Position numbers and translations under genes: made by a program. A model generated the notes under the pieces. The model was not told where the DNA came from, did no database searches, and saw only the letters and a program-made list of their open reading frames with translations. A DNA stretch of 44,862 bases from Sphingomonas sp. Leaf21 (GTDB lineage: Bacteria > Pseudomonadota > Alphaproteobacteria > Sphingomonadales > Sphingomonadaceae), in the NCBI RefSeq assembly GCF_916858675.1, contig NZ_CAKASM010000030.1, forward strand, positions 1-44,862, written 5' to 3'. Positions 8,133-17,335 of this stretch are shown piece after piece. Position 1 is the stretch's first letter; every line of letters begins with the position of its first letter.

Positions 8133-8560
8133 CACTTGATCCCCAGATAGAGCCAGAAGGCCACCGTCATCACGACGGCGAAGATGATGGTCGCCTGCGC
8201 CTGACGCTTGTTCGACTTCAGCTCGAAGCCAGCGCCGACATCCATGAACAGGTGGCGGATGCCATTGGCCATATGCTGGAACAGGCAGGCGGTCAGGCCG
8301 ATGCCGACGACATAGCCGATGATGTTGAGCCCGCCCGACTGGACGGTGAAGACGTCGCGGAACGTCGCATAGCTTTCCGGACCCGCGGCGATCGACGCCA
8401 GGAACCAGACGAGAAGCAGCGTGCCCACCGTCGCCATGCCCGTGCCGGTGACGCGGTGCAGGATGGAGACCAGCATGTTTGGACCCCATTTCCAGATCTG
8501 GAGATGCGGTGAGAGCGGGCGTGCGGTGTTGCGGGCGGCCAAGGGCAGATCCTCGAACAA
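8132..8560 (-). CDS. sdhC: Succinate dehydrogenase cytochrome b556 subunit
   Basis: The 142-residue membrane subunit has the family motifs RPLSPHLQIW, SILHRVTG (quinone-site Ser and Arg) and HMANGIRHLFMDVG (heme-ligand His), with three membrane helices. The start appears to be TTG at 8560, because an in-frame stop lies just upstream and the next ATG would cut off the RPLSPHLQ motif. It heads the sdhC-sdhD-sdhA operon and is divergent from the chemoreceptor-like gene across a 173-bp gap in which no clear promoter could be recognised. Confidence 0.93.
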   Translation of the reverse strand: MFEDLPLAARNTARPLSPHLQIWKWGPNMLVSILHRVTGTGMATVGTLLLVWFLASIAAGPESYATFRDVFTVQSGGLNIIGYVVGIGLTACLFQHMANGIRHLFMDVGAGFELKSNKRQAQATIIFAVVMTVAFWLYLGIK

Positions 8561-8733
8561 TCTTTAAGGTCGGGCTGGTTTGCGGATATGCCTATGGTGA
8601 AGACGCCGACAGGATGCAAGTCGGGAGCGTATCCCGCGACGGCGCGCGGGCGCGAATCCCGCCATCGCAGCATCGGCGTTGCGCTCTTTTACTCCGAAAC
8701 CACCGAATAATATGCTTTTAACCCTTTTCCCCC

Positions 8734-10140
8734 ATGCTGTCGGCGAAAGATTCGAAGCGTTTCGAATGGGGGAACCACGTCTTGGATTTCGAGCTGCCAT
8801 CGCCCACGGTCATCACGGCGAACATCGACCTCGACGCGCGGATCCGTGCCTTTGACGGCGGCGCGCGTTCGCTGATCCGGCATGCCGCCGACCTCTGGCC
8901 GGTGATCGAGCCGCGCGCGGACGAGGTGACGAGCGCCTATTGGGACCATTGGCGGCTCAACAATCCGGGGCGGCCGGAATGGACGCCGCTGGACCGCGAG
9001 CGGCAGCAGACGGCGGGGCGCGCCTATCTGCGCAATCGCTTCTGCGATCTGGGCGGGCGCGAATGGGTCGAGTCGCTCGGCCGGGCGATCGCCTCCGCCT
9101 ATGCCGCCGGGGTCGCGCCGATGGAGGTGCTGGCCATGTCCTGCTCGAGCGACCGGGCGGTTCTGAAGATCGTCATGGAGGAGATGGCATCGGACGATTC
9201 GCGCCGCACCCTGGCGATCGATACCCTGCTGCGGCTCTACGGCATGGAAACAGAGCTGACGGTCGAGCTGTTCGCGGGCTTTTCGAGCTGGTGTGCCGAG
9301 CGGCAGCGCGAAAAGCTGGCGGACGATTTCCGCAACGGCATCACGGTGGTGGTCGAAACCGCGTCGGTCGGCGGCCAGGACCTGCGGCGCCAGGCGCAGG
9401 ACGCGTCGCTGTCGACGCGCGGAATGCTGGGCAAGTCGAGTGAGGTCGCCGCCGCTGCCGAGCAGTCGGCCGTCGCGATGCGCGAGGCGGCACAGACCGC
9501 CGCCGGCCTCATCCGCGCGATCGAGGATGCGCGGACCGAGGTCGACCAGGCCGCCGACGTCGCCAACCGCGCCGCCGACCAGGCCGGTCAGGCGGTCGGC
9601 ATGTCCGAGATGCTGTCCGACCATGCCAAGTCGATCGAGTCGATCCTTGGCCTGATCCGCGACATTGCGGGTCAGACCAATCTGCTCGCGCTCAACGCCA
9701 CGATCGAGGCGGCACGCGCGGGCGATGCGGGCCGGGGCTTCGCGGTCGTCGCGCAAGAGGTCAAGAGCCTCGCCAGCCAGACCGCGCGCGCCACCGACGA
9801 CATCGCGACCAAGATCGCCGCGATCCAGGCGGCGACCCGCTCGACCGTCGAGACCAACGCGTCGATCAAGGCCACGGTGAACGAGGTGCAGGTATCCGCC
9901 GAGCGCATCCGCCACGCGATGGAGGCGCAGGCGCAGACGGTGACCGCGATCACCGCCGCCGTCGACGAAACCGCGCTGGCCGCCGATTCGATGTCACACA
10001 CCATCGCCGCGATCCGTTCGGATACCGAGCATGTCGCGCAGGAGATCGATCGCGTCGGGCGCGGTTTCGACGATCTCGACACGCAACTGGGCGAATTGAA
10101 GACCAGCGCCACCCAGTTCGTCGCCCGCGTCGCGGCCTGA
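8734..10140 (+). CDS. Soluble globin-like methyl-accepting chemotaxis protein
   Basis: The 468-residue protein has no membrane helix. Residues about 30-180 look like the protoglobin sensor of HemAT-type globin-coupled receptors (helical, with SLGRAIASAYAAGVAP aligning to the proximal-His helix). Residues about 205-465 form an MCP signalling coiled coil whose tip is IAGQTNLLALNATIEAARAG (about 311-330), the CheA/CheW contact. The residue at the proximal heme His position appears to be Ala122, so the sensor may not bind heme. An alternative TTG start at 8782, preceded by GGGGGAA, would shorten it by 16 residues. No che gene is nearby. The MCP call is firm; the globin fold is judged by eye. Confidence 0.88.
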   Translation: MLSAKDSKRFEWGNHVLDFELPSPTVITANIDLDARIRAFDGGARSLIRHAADLWPVIEPRADEVTSAYWDHWRLNNPGRPEWTPLDRERQQTAGRAYLRNRFCDLGGREWVESLGRAIASAYAAGVAPMEVLAMSCSSDRAVLKIVMEEMASDDSRRTLAIDTLLRLYGMETELTVELFAGFSSWCAERQREKLADDFRNGITVVVETASVGGQDLRRQAQDASLSTRGMLGKSSEVAAAAEQSAVAMREAAQTAAGLIRAIEDARTEVDQAADVANRAADQAGQAVGMSEMLSDHAKSIESILGLIRDIAGQTNLLALNATIEAARAGDAGRGFAVVAQEVKSLASQTARATDDIATKIAAIQAATRSTVETNASIKATVNEVQVSAERIRHAMEAQAQTVTAITAAVDETALAADSMSHTIAAIRSDTEHVAQEIDRVGRGFDDLDTQLGELKTSATQFVARVAA

Positions 10141-10223
10141 GACAATCCATCGATCCTCCCCCTGGCAGGGGCGGCGTGCGCAACCCCGTTGACGCGCCTG
10201 CTCGCGCCCGGCACGGGCGGGGG

Positions 10224-10919
10224 ATGACGACGATATTGGTAACGGGAAGCAGCCGCGGCATCGGTGCGGCGACCGCCAAGGCGCTGGGCGAACTGCCGAA
10301 TGTCCGCGTGCTGGGCCATGGCACCAGAAGTGGCATTGCCGCCGACCTGTCGCAGCCGCAGGAACCCGCGCGCCTTTGGGCGACGGCGATGGCCGAGGCG
10401 GGCGGTGCGATCGACATGCTGGTCAACAATGCCGGAATCTTCGAGGCGAGCCCGCTCGACGCCGAAGACTGGTCGCAAAGCTGGGCGCGGACGATGCAGG
10501 TCAACCTGACCGCTTCGGCCGAGCTGTGCCGCCTGGCGGTTCTCCACTGGCAGGAGCGGGGCGTCGGCGGGCGGATCGTCAACATCGCCAGCCGCGCCGC
10601 CCATCGCGGCGACTCGCCCGCCCACTGGCATTATGCCGCATCCAAGGGCGGCATGGTCGCGATGACCAAGACCATCGCGCGCGGCTATGCCGCGCAAGGC
10701 ATTCTCGCCTTCGCGGTCTGTCCCGGTTTCACCATGACCGGCATGGCGGACGATTATCTGGCCAGCCGGGGCGGCGACAGGCTGCTCGCCGACATTCCGC
10801 TCGGCCGTGTCGCCTCTCCGGAGGAGGTCGCGGCGACCGTGCGTTTCCTGTGCACCGACGCTCCGCCCTCGATGACCGGCGCGGTGCTCGACGTAAATGG
10901 AGCCAGCTATGTCCGCTGA
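10224..10919 (+). CDS. Short-chain dehydrogenase/reductase (SDR)
   Basis: The 231-residue classical SDR has the nucleotide-binding TGSSRGIG at the N-terminus, NNAG near residue 75, a catalytic Ser in NIAS, and YAASK as the catalytic Tyr/Lys pair. It resembles 3-oxoacyl-ACP reductases (FabG-like), but the substrate cannot be assigned. The ATG at 10224 follows a G-rich stretch and begins directly with the Rossmann strand; an upstream in-frame start would add 16 unlikely residues. The last 11 bases overlap the prmA start, so the two genes are probably co-transcribed. Upstream, 10159-10171 contains a small hairpin (CCCCTGgCAGGGG). Confidence 0.9.
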   Translation: MTTILVTGSSRGIGAATAKALGELPNVRVLGHGTRSGIAADLSQPQEPARLWATAMAEAGGAIDMLVNNAGIFEASPLDAEDWSQSWARTMQVNLTASAELCRLAVLHWQERGVGGRIVNIASRAAHRGDSPAHWHYAASKGGMVAMTKTIARGYAAQGILAFAVCPGFTMTGMADDYLASRGGDRLLADIPLGRVASPEEVAATVRFLCTDAPPSMTGAVLDVNGASYVR

Positions 10920-11841
10920 CAGCTGGAAGCTGACGCTGCCCTGCACCCGCGACGAGGCGGAGGCGATCGACGCCGCCGACGATCTGGCGATCGACGCGGT
11001 CATCATGACCACCGAGGAGGTCGAGGACGACCGCGAACATTGGCGGCTCGACGCCTATTTCGAGGTGGAGCCCGATGCCGCGACCATCGACGCGATCCGC
11101 GCGCTGGTGCCGAGTGCGGGCGATCATCCCGCCACGGTCGAGCATGTGCCCGCGCAGGACTGGGTGACGATGAGCCAGGCCGGACTCGAACCACTGTCGG
11201 TCGGTGGCTTCTTCGTCCACACCGGCGACGAGACGGTGCCCGAGGGGAAGCGCGGCTTCCACATCCCGGCGGGGCGCGCCTTCGGCACCGGGCATCATGA
11301 AACGACCAGCGGCTGTCTCGCGATGCTCGACGCGATGGCTTCGGAGACGGTCGCGAACGCCATCGACGTCGGCACCGGCACCGGACTGCTCGCCTTCGCC
11401 GTTCGCCATCTCTGGCCCGATGCGAAGGTCGTCGCGACCGACATCGACCCCATCGCGGTCGATGTGACCGAAGAGAATGCGGCGATCAACGGCGTGGACG
11501 GGGTGGAGCTGATCGTCGCGGACGGCGCGCTCGCCGATCCGATCATGGCGGCGTCGCCCTATGACCTGGTCATCGCCAATATCCTGGCGGGGCCGCTGAT
11601 TTCGATGGCGCCGGAATTGGCCGCGATTGCCGGGCCGGATGCGACCTTGGTACTGGCGGGGCTGCTGGAAACGCAGCGCGCCGATGTGGTCGCGGCTTAT
11701 GAGGCGTGTGGCTGCGCGCTGGAGACGGTCGACCGGCGTGGCGACTGGAGTGTGTTGCGGCTGCGGGCGGGGGCGGAGCGTTTCGTGCCGAACGGTCCGT
11801 TCGATCCCAAGGGGCGCGACGGCTGGGCGCTGGATATCTGA
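10909..11841 (+). CDS. prmA: Ribosomal protein L11 methyltransferase
   Basis: PrmA methylates ribosomal protein L11 with S-adenosylmethionine. The 310-residue protein has an N-terminal substrate-recognition domain, the family motif AFGTGHHETT, SAM motif I DVGTGTGLLAF, the acidic VATDIDP, and VIANILAGPL near the active site. The ATG at 10909 has TGGAG seven bases upstream and overlaps the SDR gene by 11 bases. The length is normal for the family. Confidence 0.95.
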   Translation: MSADSWKLTLPCTRDEAEAIDAADDLAIDAVIMTTEEVEDDREHWRLDAYFEVEPDAATIDAIRALVPSAGDHPATVEHVPAQDWVTMSQAGLEPLSVGGFFVHTGDETVPEGKRGFHIPAGRAFGTGHHETTSGCLAMLDAMASETVANAIDVGTGTGLLAFAVRHLWPDAKVVATDIDPIAVDVTEENAAINGVDGVELIVADGALADPIMAASPYDLVIANILAGPLISMAPELAAIAGPDATLVLAGLLETQRADVVAAYEACGCALETVDRRGDWSVLRLRAGAERFVPNGPFDPKGRDGWALDI

Positions 11842-11870
11842 TCGCCTGAACAAGCAGGGCTCTTGTCTTT

Positions 11871-12037
11871 CTCCCCTCCCGCAGGCGAGTTTCAGGTTGG
11901 TCATGCCCCCGGCATGACCTAAACGATGCGGGGCATCGTTTACCTGAAACTGGGCCGGGGGAGGGCACGGCCGCAGGCGGCGGTCTCGGTGAGACTCCAG
12001 ACCCTCCCCCCAACCCCCTCCCGCCTGCGGGAGGGGG
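11871..12037. repeat. Class 2 palindromic repeat with a nested three-hairpin insertion
   Basis: This fills most of the 287-bp gap between prmA and pccB. The left half starts as CCCCTCCCGCAGGCG (11873-11887) and resumes as GGCCGGGGGAGGG after 11951; the same motif is continuous at 13742-13774. The interruption (about 11888-11951) holds an outer stem GTTTCAGG/CCTGAAAC and two inner hairpins, GGTCATGCC/GGCATGACC (11899-11919) and TAAACGATGC/GCATCGTTTA (11920-11942). A perfect 11-bp hairpin ends the element (12014-12037). Confidence 0.85.
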
Positions 12038-12128
12038 AGCTTCCCCTTACGAAAACGGAAATCCCTGCGATTGCCATCCCCCCAACCTCTCGGGCATAGA
12101 CCCCGGAAAGACATAAGAGGATGAGGTC

Positions 12129-13655
<1,527 letters not shown>

Positions 13656-13686
13656 GATGGTCGCAAGCGGGGGAGCCCTCCCCCAT

Positions 13687-13774
13687 CCCCTCCCGCCTGC
13701 GGGAGGGGCGTGCCTGGGGCCAGCGCTCACCCAGAACCTCTCCCCTCCCGCAGGCGGGAGGGGCCGGGGGAGGG
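13687..13774. repeat. Pair of class 2 hairpins between pccB and mce
   Basis: Two perfect 10-bp hairpins, CCCCTCCCGCctGCGGGAGGGG (13687-13708) and the same with loop AG (13742-13763), are flanked by CCCTCCCCCAT-like and CCGGGGGAGGGG arms. They lie inside the pccB-mce transcript and lack a T-run, so they may protect the mRNA end or just be repeat debris rather than terminate. Confidence 0.8.
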
Positions 13775-13811
13775 GAGGCGCCCTCGTCACACGGATCGAT
13801 CGGAAGCGCGC

Positions 13812-14231
13812 ATGACCCTGGGCCGTCTCAACCATATCGGCATCGCCACGCCGTCGATCGAAAAGACGGTGGAAACCTACCGCCACATCCTCGGCGCGGA
13901 CGCGATCGGCGAGCCGTTCGACCTGCCCCCGCAGGGCGTGCGGGTATGCTTCATCGACGCGCCCAACACCCAGATCGAGCTGATCCAGCCGCTGGACGAA
14001 ACCTCCCCCATCGCCAACTTCCTCAAGAAGAACCCGGCGGGCGGGCAACATCACCTGTGCTTCGAGGTCGCCGACATGGCGGCCGCCGTGGCGGACTTAC
14101 AGGCGAAGGGCGCGACGCTGCTTGGCCAGCCGCGTATCGGGGCGCATGGCACGCCGGTCGTGTTCCTCCACCCGTGCGACATGGGTGGCGTGCTGATCGA
14201 GTTGATGGAAACGCCGGGGGAGGGGCATTGA
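13812..14231 (+). CDS. mce: Methylmalonyl-CoA epimerase
   Basis: The enzyme interconverts (S)- and (R)-methylmalonyl-CoA between PCC and the mutase. The 139-residue vicinal-oxygen-chelate protein has metal-ligand positions in LNHIGIA (His), QHHLCFEV (His) and LIELME (Glu), as in characterised epimerases. The ATG at 13812 follows GGAAG; the open frame upstream of it is read-through of a repeat. Its TGA overlaps the probable TTG start of the next gene. Confidence 0.94.
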   Translation: MTLGRLNHIGIATPSIEKTVETYRHILGADAIGEPFDLPPQGVRVCFIDAPNTQIELIQPLDETSPIANFLKKNPAGGQHHLCFEVADMAAAVADLQAKGATLLGQPRIGAHGTPVVFLHPCDMGGVLIELMETPGEGH

Positions 14232-14998
14232 GCGACGCGATGCTGCGCGTCGAGCGGCGGGGCGATGTGCTGGTCCTGACGCTCGACCGACCCGAGCGGC
14301 TGAACGCCGCGCCGCCCGCGCTGTTCGACGCGATCGGGCGGGCGCTGGAGCAGCGCGGCGATGCGCGAGCGGTGCTGCTGGCGGGCGAGGGGCGGGCCTT
14401 CTGCTCCGGCGCGGATATCTCGGGCGGCGATGTCGGCCCGGACACCGTGCATCGCGCACTGGTCGAGCATTATAATCCGGCGATGCTGGCGCTGGTCGAC
14501 CTGCCCGTACCCGTCGTCAGCGCGGTGCGGGGTGCTGCGGCGGGGATCGGATGCAGCCTCGCGCTGGCGGCCGATTTCTGCGTGGCCAGCGAGGGCGCCT
14601 ATTTCCTCCATGCCTTCGTCAATATCGGCCTCGTCCCGGATGGCGGGGCGAGCTGGATGCTGCCGCGCCTGATCGGCCGTGCGCGGGCCGCCGAGATGAT
14701 GATGCTGGGCGAGCGGGTGCCCGCGCCCAGGGCGCTGGACTGGGGCATGATCCACAAGGTCGTCGCCGACGATGCGCTCGACGCCGAAGCCTTCGCGCTG
14801 GCCGAGCGGCTGGCGGCGGGGCCGAGCGTGGCGCTGGGGCTGATGCGCCGCGCGCTCCACGCCGGATTCGATAGCGACTATGCCACCGCGCTGGCTCGCG
14901 AGGCGGAGGACCAACGTCGCGCCCGCGCGACGCAGGACGGCGAGGAAGGCGGCCGGGCGTTTTTCGAAAAGCGTCCGGCGCGTTTCCTGGGGCGGTAG
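14228..14998 (+). CDS. Enoyl-CoA hydratase/isomerase (crotonase) family protein
   Basis: The 256-residue protein has the crotonase oxyanion-hole segments GRAFCSGADISGGD and RGAAAGIGCSLALAADF and a C-terminal helical region. Crotonases act on acyl-CoA as hydratases, isomerases or hydrolases; which reaction is carried out here cannot be read directly. Placed between epimerase and mutase, it may handle branched or odd-chain acyl-CoA that yields propionyl-CoA. The TTG at 14228 overlaps the mce stop (TTGA) and has GGGGGAGGGG just before it; an ATG at 14240 is the alternative. Confidence 0.88.
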   Translation: MSDAMLRVERRGDVLVLTLDRPERLNAAPPALFDAIGRALEQRGDARAVLLAGEGRAFCSGADISGGDVGPDTVHRALVEHYNPAMLALVDLPVPVVSAVRGAAAGIGCSLALAADFCVASEGAYFLHAFVNIGLVPDGGASWMLPRLIGRARAAEMMMLGERVPAPRALDWGMIHKVVADDALDAEAFALAERLAAGPSVALGLMRRALHAGFDSDYATALAREAEDQRRARATQDGEEGGRAFFEKRPARFLGR

Positions 14999-15009
14999 GA
15001 TACGGCCCC

Positions 15010-15043
15010 TTGCGCGCGCATGATGATTTCGCTCTAGTGAAAT
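15010..15043 (+). promoter_or_regulatory. Possible promoter and operator before the mutase gene
   Basis: TTGCGC (15010-15015) and TCTAGT (15033-15038) are 17 bases apart, as for a housekeeping promoter, in the 72-bp gap before the mutase gene. An imperfect 18-bp palindrome, ATTTCGCTCTAGTGAAAT (15026-15043), overlaps the -10 position. The surroundings are unusually AT-rich for this DNA. This is a pattern match only. Confidence 0.3.
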
Positions 15044-15070
15044 AAAATAAGAGTGGATGAGGAGTGGCCG

Positions 15071-17335
15071 ATGGCCGAACGCCCTGAGCTGTCCGACTGG
15101 GAAGCCCTTGCCGCGCGTGAGGTGAAGGGGCGCGACCTCGACTGGCAGACGCCGGAGGGGATCACGGTCAAGCCGCTCTATACCGCCGCCGATGTGACCA
15201 CCGACCCCGGCCTGCCGGGCTTCGCGCCGTTCACGCGCGGGGTACGCGCGAGTATGTATGCGGGGCGCCCGTGGACGATCCGGCAATATGCGGGCTTCTC
15301 GACCGCCGAGGAATCGAACGCCTTCTACCGGCGCAACCTGGCGGCGGGGCAGAAGGGGCTGTCGGTCGCGTTCGATCTGGCGACGCACCGGGGTTATGAC
15401 AGCGATCACCCGCGCGTGACGGGCGATGTCGGCAAGGCGGGCGTCGCGATCGACACGGTCGAGGACATGAAGATCCTGTTCGACGGCATCCCCCTGGACG
15501 CCATGTCGGTCAGCATGACGATGAACGGCGCGGTGATCCCGGTCCTGGCCTTCTTCATCGTCGCGGCCGAGGAACAGGGGGTTCACCGGTCGAAGCTGGA
15601 AGGGACCATCCAGAACGACATTCTCAAGGAGTTCATGGTCCGTAATACCTATATCTACCCGCCCGAGCCTTCGATGCGGATCATCTCGGACATCTTCGCC
15701 TATACCTCGGCCGAGATGCCCAAGTTCAACAGCATCTCGATCAGCGGCTATCACATGCAGGAGGCCGGGGCGACGCAGCTCCAGGAACTGGCCTTCACCA
15801 TCGCCGACGGCATGGAATATGTGAAATATGGCGTGGCGTCGGGCCTTGATATCGACAAGTTCGCGGGGCGGCTGTCCTTCTTCTTCGCGATCGGCATGAA
15901 CTTCTTCATGGAGGTCGCCAAGCTTCGCGCGGCGCGTGTGCTGTGGCACCGCGCGATGACGCAGCTGGGGGCGAAGGACGAGCGCTCCAAGATGCTGCGG
16001 ACGCATTGCCAGACCAGCGGCGTGTCGCTGACCGAGCAGGACCCGTATAATAACGTCATCCGCACCACCATCGAGGCGATGGCGGCGATGCTGGGCGGGA
16101 CGCAGTCGCTCCATACCAACGCGCTGGACGAGGCGATCGCGCTGCCCACCGACTTCTCCGCCCGGATAGCGCGCAACACCCAGATCGTGTTGCAGGAAGA
16201 GACGGGGATGACCAAGGTCGTCGATCCGCTGGGCGGCAGTTACTATGTCGAGAGCCTGACCCAGAGCCTCGTCGACGGCGCCTGGGAGCTGATCGAGCGG
16301 ATCGAGGCCGAGGGCGGCATGGCCAAGGCGGTCGCGGCGGGCTGGCCCAAGGCGATGATCGAGGAGGCGTCGGCGGCGCGTGCGGCCAAGGTCGACCGGG
16401 GCGAGGACGTGATCGTCGGGGTCAACAAATACCGGCTGGCCGACGAAGCGCCGGTGGAAATCCTGGACATCGACAATCATGCGGTGCGGGCTGGACAGGT
16501 GGCCCGGATCGGCAGGGTGAAGGCCGAACGCGACGAGGCTGCGACTCAGGCCGCGCTCGATGCCCTGCGTAACGCGGCCCAAAATCCTCCCCAAGCTCGT
16601 CTTGGGGAGGGGGACCATCGCGCCAGCGATGGTGGAGGGGCCGGGGCTGACCTCTCCGCCCCCCCACCACGGCCTTCGGCCGCGGTCCCCCTCCCCGAGC
16701 GAGCTCAGGGAGGATTGGGGAGCAATCTGCTCGCTCTGGCCGTCGAGGCGGCGCGGGCGCGCGCGACGCTGGGCGAGATTTCCTCGGCGCTGGAGGATGT
16801 GTTCGGTCGCTACGGCACCCAGCCGACCCCGGTGTCGGGCATCTATGGCGGCGCTTATGGCGAGGACGAACGCTGGGCCCGCCTGATCCGGGGTGTCGAG
16901 GCGGTGGAGCGTCGTCTCGGTCGCAAGCCCCGGATGTTCGTCGCCAAGATGGGGCAGGACGGGCATGACCGGGGCGCGAACCTCGTCTCCTCGATGTTCG
17001 GCGATCTGGGTTTCGAGGTCGTCCCCGGCGCCTTGTTCCAGACGCCGGAAGAAGCCGCCCAACTGGCGCTCGCCCGCGACGTCGATATCGTCGGCGCCTC
17101 CAGCCTGGCGGCGGGTCACAAGACGCTGATCCCCGAACTCATCGGCCACCTGCGCGACGCGGGCCGCGCCGATATCAAGGTCATCGCGGGTGGCGTTATT
17201 CCCGCACAGGATTATCAGGCGCTCTACGATGCCGGGGTTCAGGCGATTTTCGGCCCCGGCACCAACCTTGTGAAAGCGGCCGAGGATGTGCTGAGGCTGC
17301 TGGGCCATAATATGCCGCCCGAGACGGGCGAATGA
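15071..17335 (+). CDS. scpA: Methylmalonyl-CoA mutase, B12-dependent, with an in-frame repeat insertion
   Basis: The enzyme converts (R)-methylmalonyl-CoA to succinyl-CoA using adenosylcobalamin. The TIM-barrel domain (about residues 20-500) has the substrate-site motifs TIRQYAGFSTAEESNAFYR and GYHMQEAGAT (active-site His228). The B12 domain (about 605-745) has DGHDRG (Asp630, His632, Gly635), SSLAAGHK and GGVIPAQDY. Residues 505-549, in the linker between them, are encoded by a palindromic repeat and are Pro/Gly/Ala-rich; the flanking text NLLALAVEAARARATLGEIS is normal. At 754 residues the protein is about 40 longer than usual for single-chain homologs. ATG at 15071 has GAGGAG upstream; TGA overlaps the bioB ATG. 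It is an alpha-type single-chain mutase (also called mutB/bhbA). Confidence 0.96.
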   Translation: MAERPELSDWEALAAREVKGRDLDWQTPEGITVKPLYTAADVTTDPGLPGFAPFTRGVRASMYAGRPWTIRQYAGFSTAEESNAFYRRNLAAGQKGLSVAFDLATHRGYDSDHPRVTGDVGKAGVAIDTVEDMKILFDGIPLDAMSVSMTMNGAVIPVLAFFIVAAEEQGVHRSKLEGTIQNDILKEFMVRNTYIYPPEPSMRIISDIFAYTSAEMPKFNSISISGYHMQEAGATQLQELAFTIADGMEYVKYGVASGLDIDKFAGRLSFFFAIGMNFFMEVAKLRAARVLWHRAMTQLGAKDERSKMLRTHCQTSGVSLTEQDPYNNVIRTTIEAMAAMLGGTQSLHTNALDEAIALPTDFSARIARNTQIVLQEETGMTKVVDPLGGSYYVESLTQSLVDGAWELIERIEAEGGMAKAVAAGWPKAMIEEASAARAAKVDRGEDVIVGVNKYRLADEAPVEILDIDNHAVRAGQVARIGRVKAERDEAATQAALDALRNAAQNPPQARLGEGDHRASDGGGAGADLSAPPPRPSAAVPLPERAQGGLGSNLLALAVEAARARATLGEISSALEDVFGRYGTQPTPVSGIYGGAYGEDERWARLIRGVEAVERRLGRKPRMFVAKMGQDGHDRGANLVSSMFGDLGFEVVPGALFQTPEEAAQLALARDVDIVGASSLAAGHKTLIPELIGHLRDAGRADIKVIAGGVIPAQDYQALYDAGVQAIFGPGTNLVKAAEDVLRLLGHNMPPETGE
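16583..16716. repeat. Palindromic repeat, class 1 (copy b), inside the mutase coding sequence
   Basis: About 134 bp bounded by AATCCTCCC and GGGAGGATT. Internal hairpins are CCCCAAGctcgtCTTGGGG, GGACCATCGcgccaGCGATGGT and CCACGGCCttcGGCCGCGG, then GTCCCCCTCCCC. It has the same module order as copies at 1357 and 38679. The frame is open throughout and merges with the mutase frame, giving about 45 residues (NPPQ...GGLG). The flanks read as continuous mutase protein. Confidence 0.9.

Noticed and set aside
8561..8733. Divergent promoters for sdhC and the chemoreceptor gene
   Set aside because: AT-rich patches exist but no -35/-10 pair of acceptable spacing could be defended.
14051..17308. Very long open frame (1085 codons) antisense to the mutase
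   Set aside because: It is the complement of strongly coding DNA; long antisense frames are normal at this GC content. No domain is recognisable and it runs opposite clear mutase motifs.
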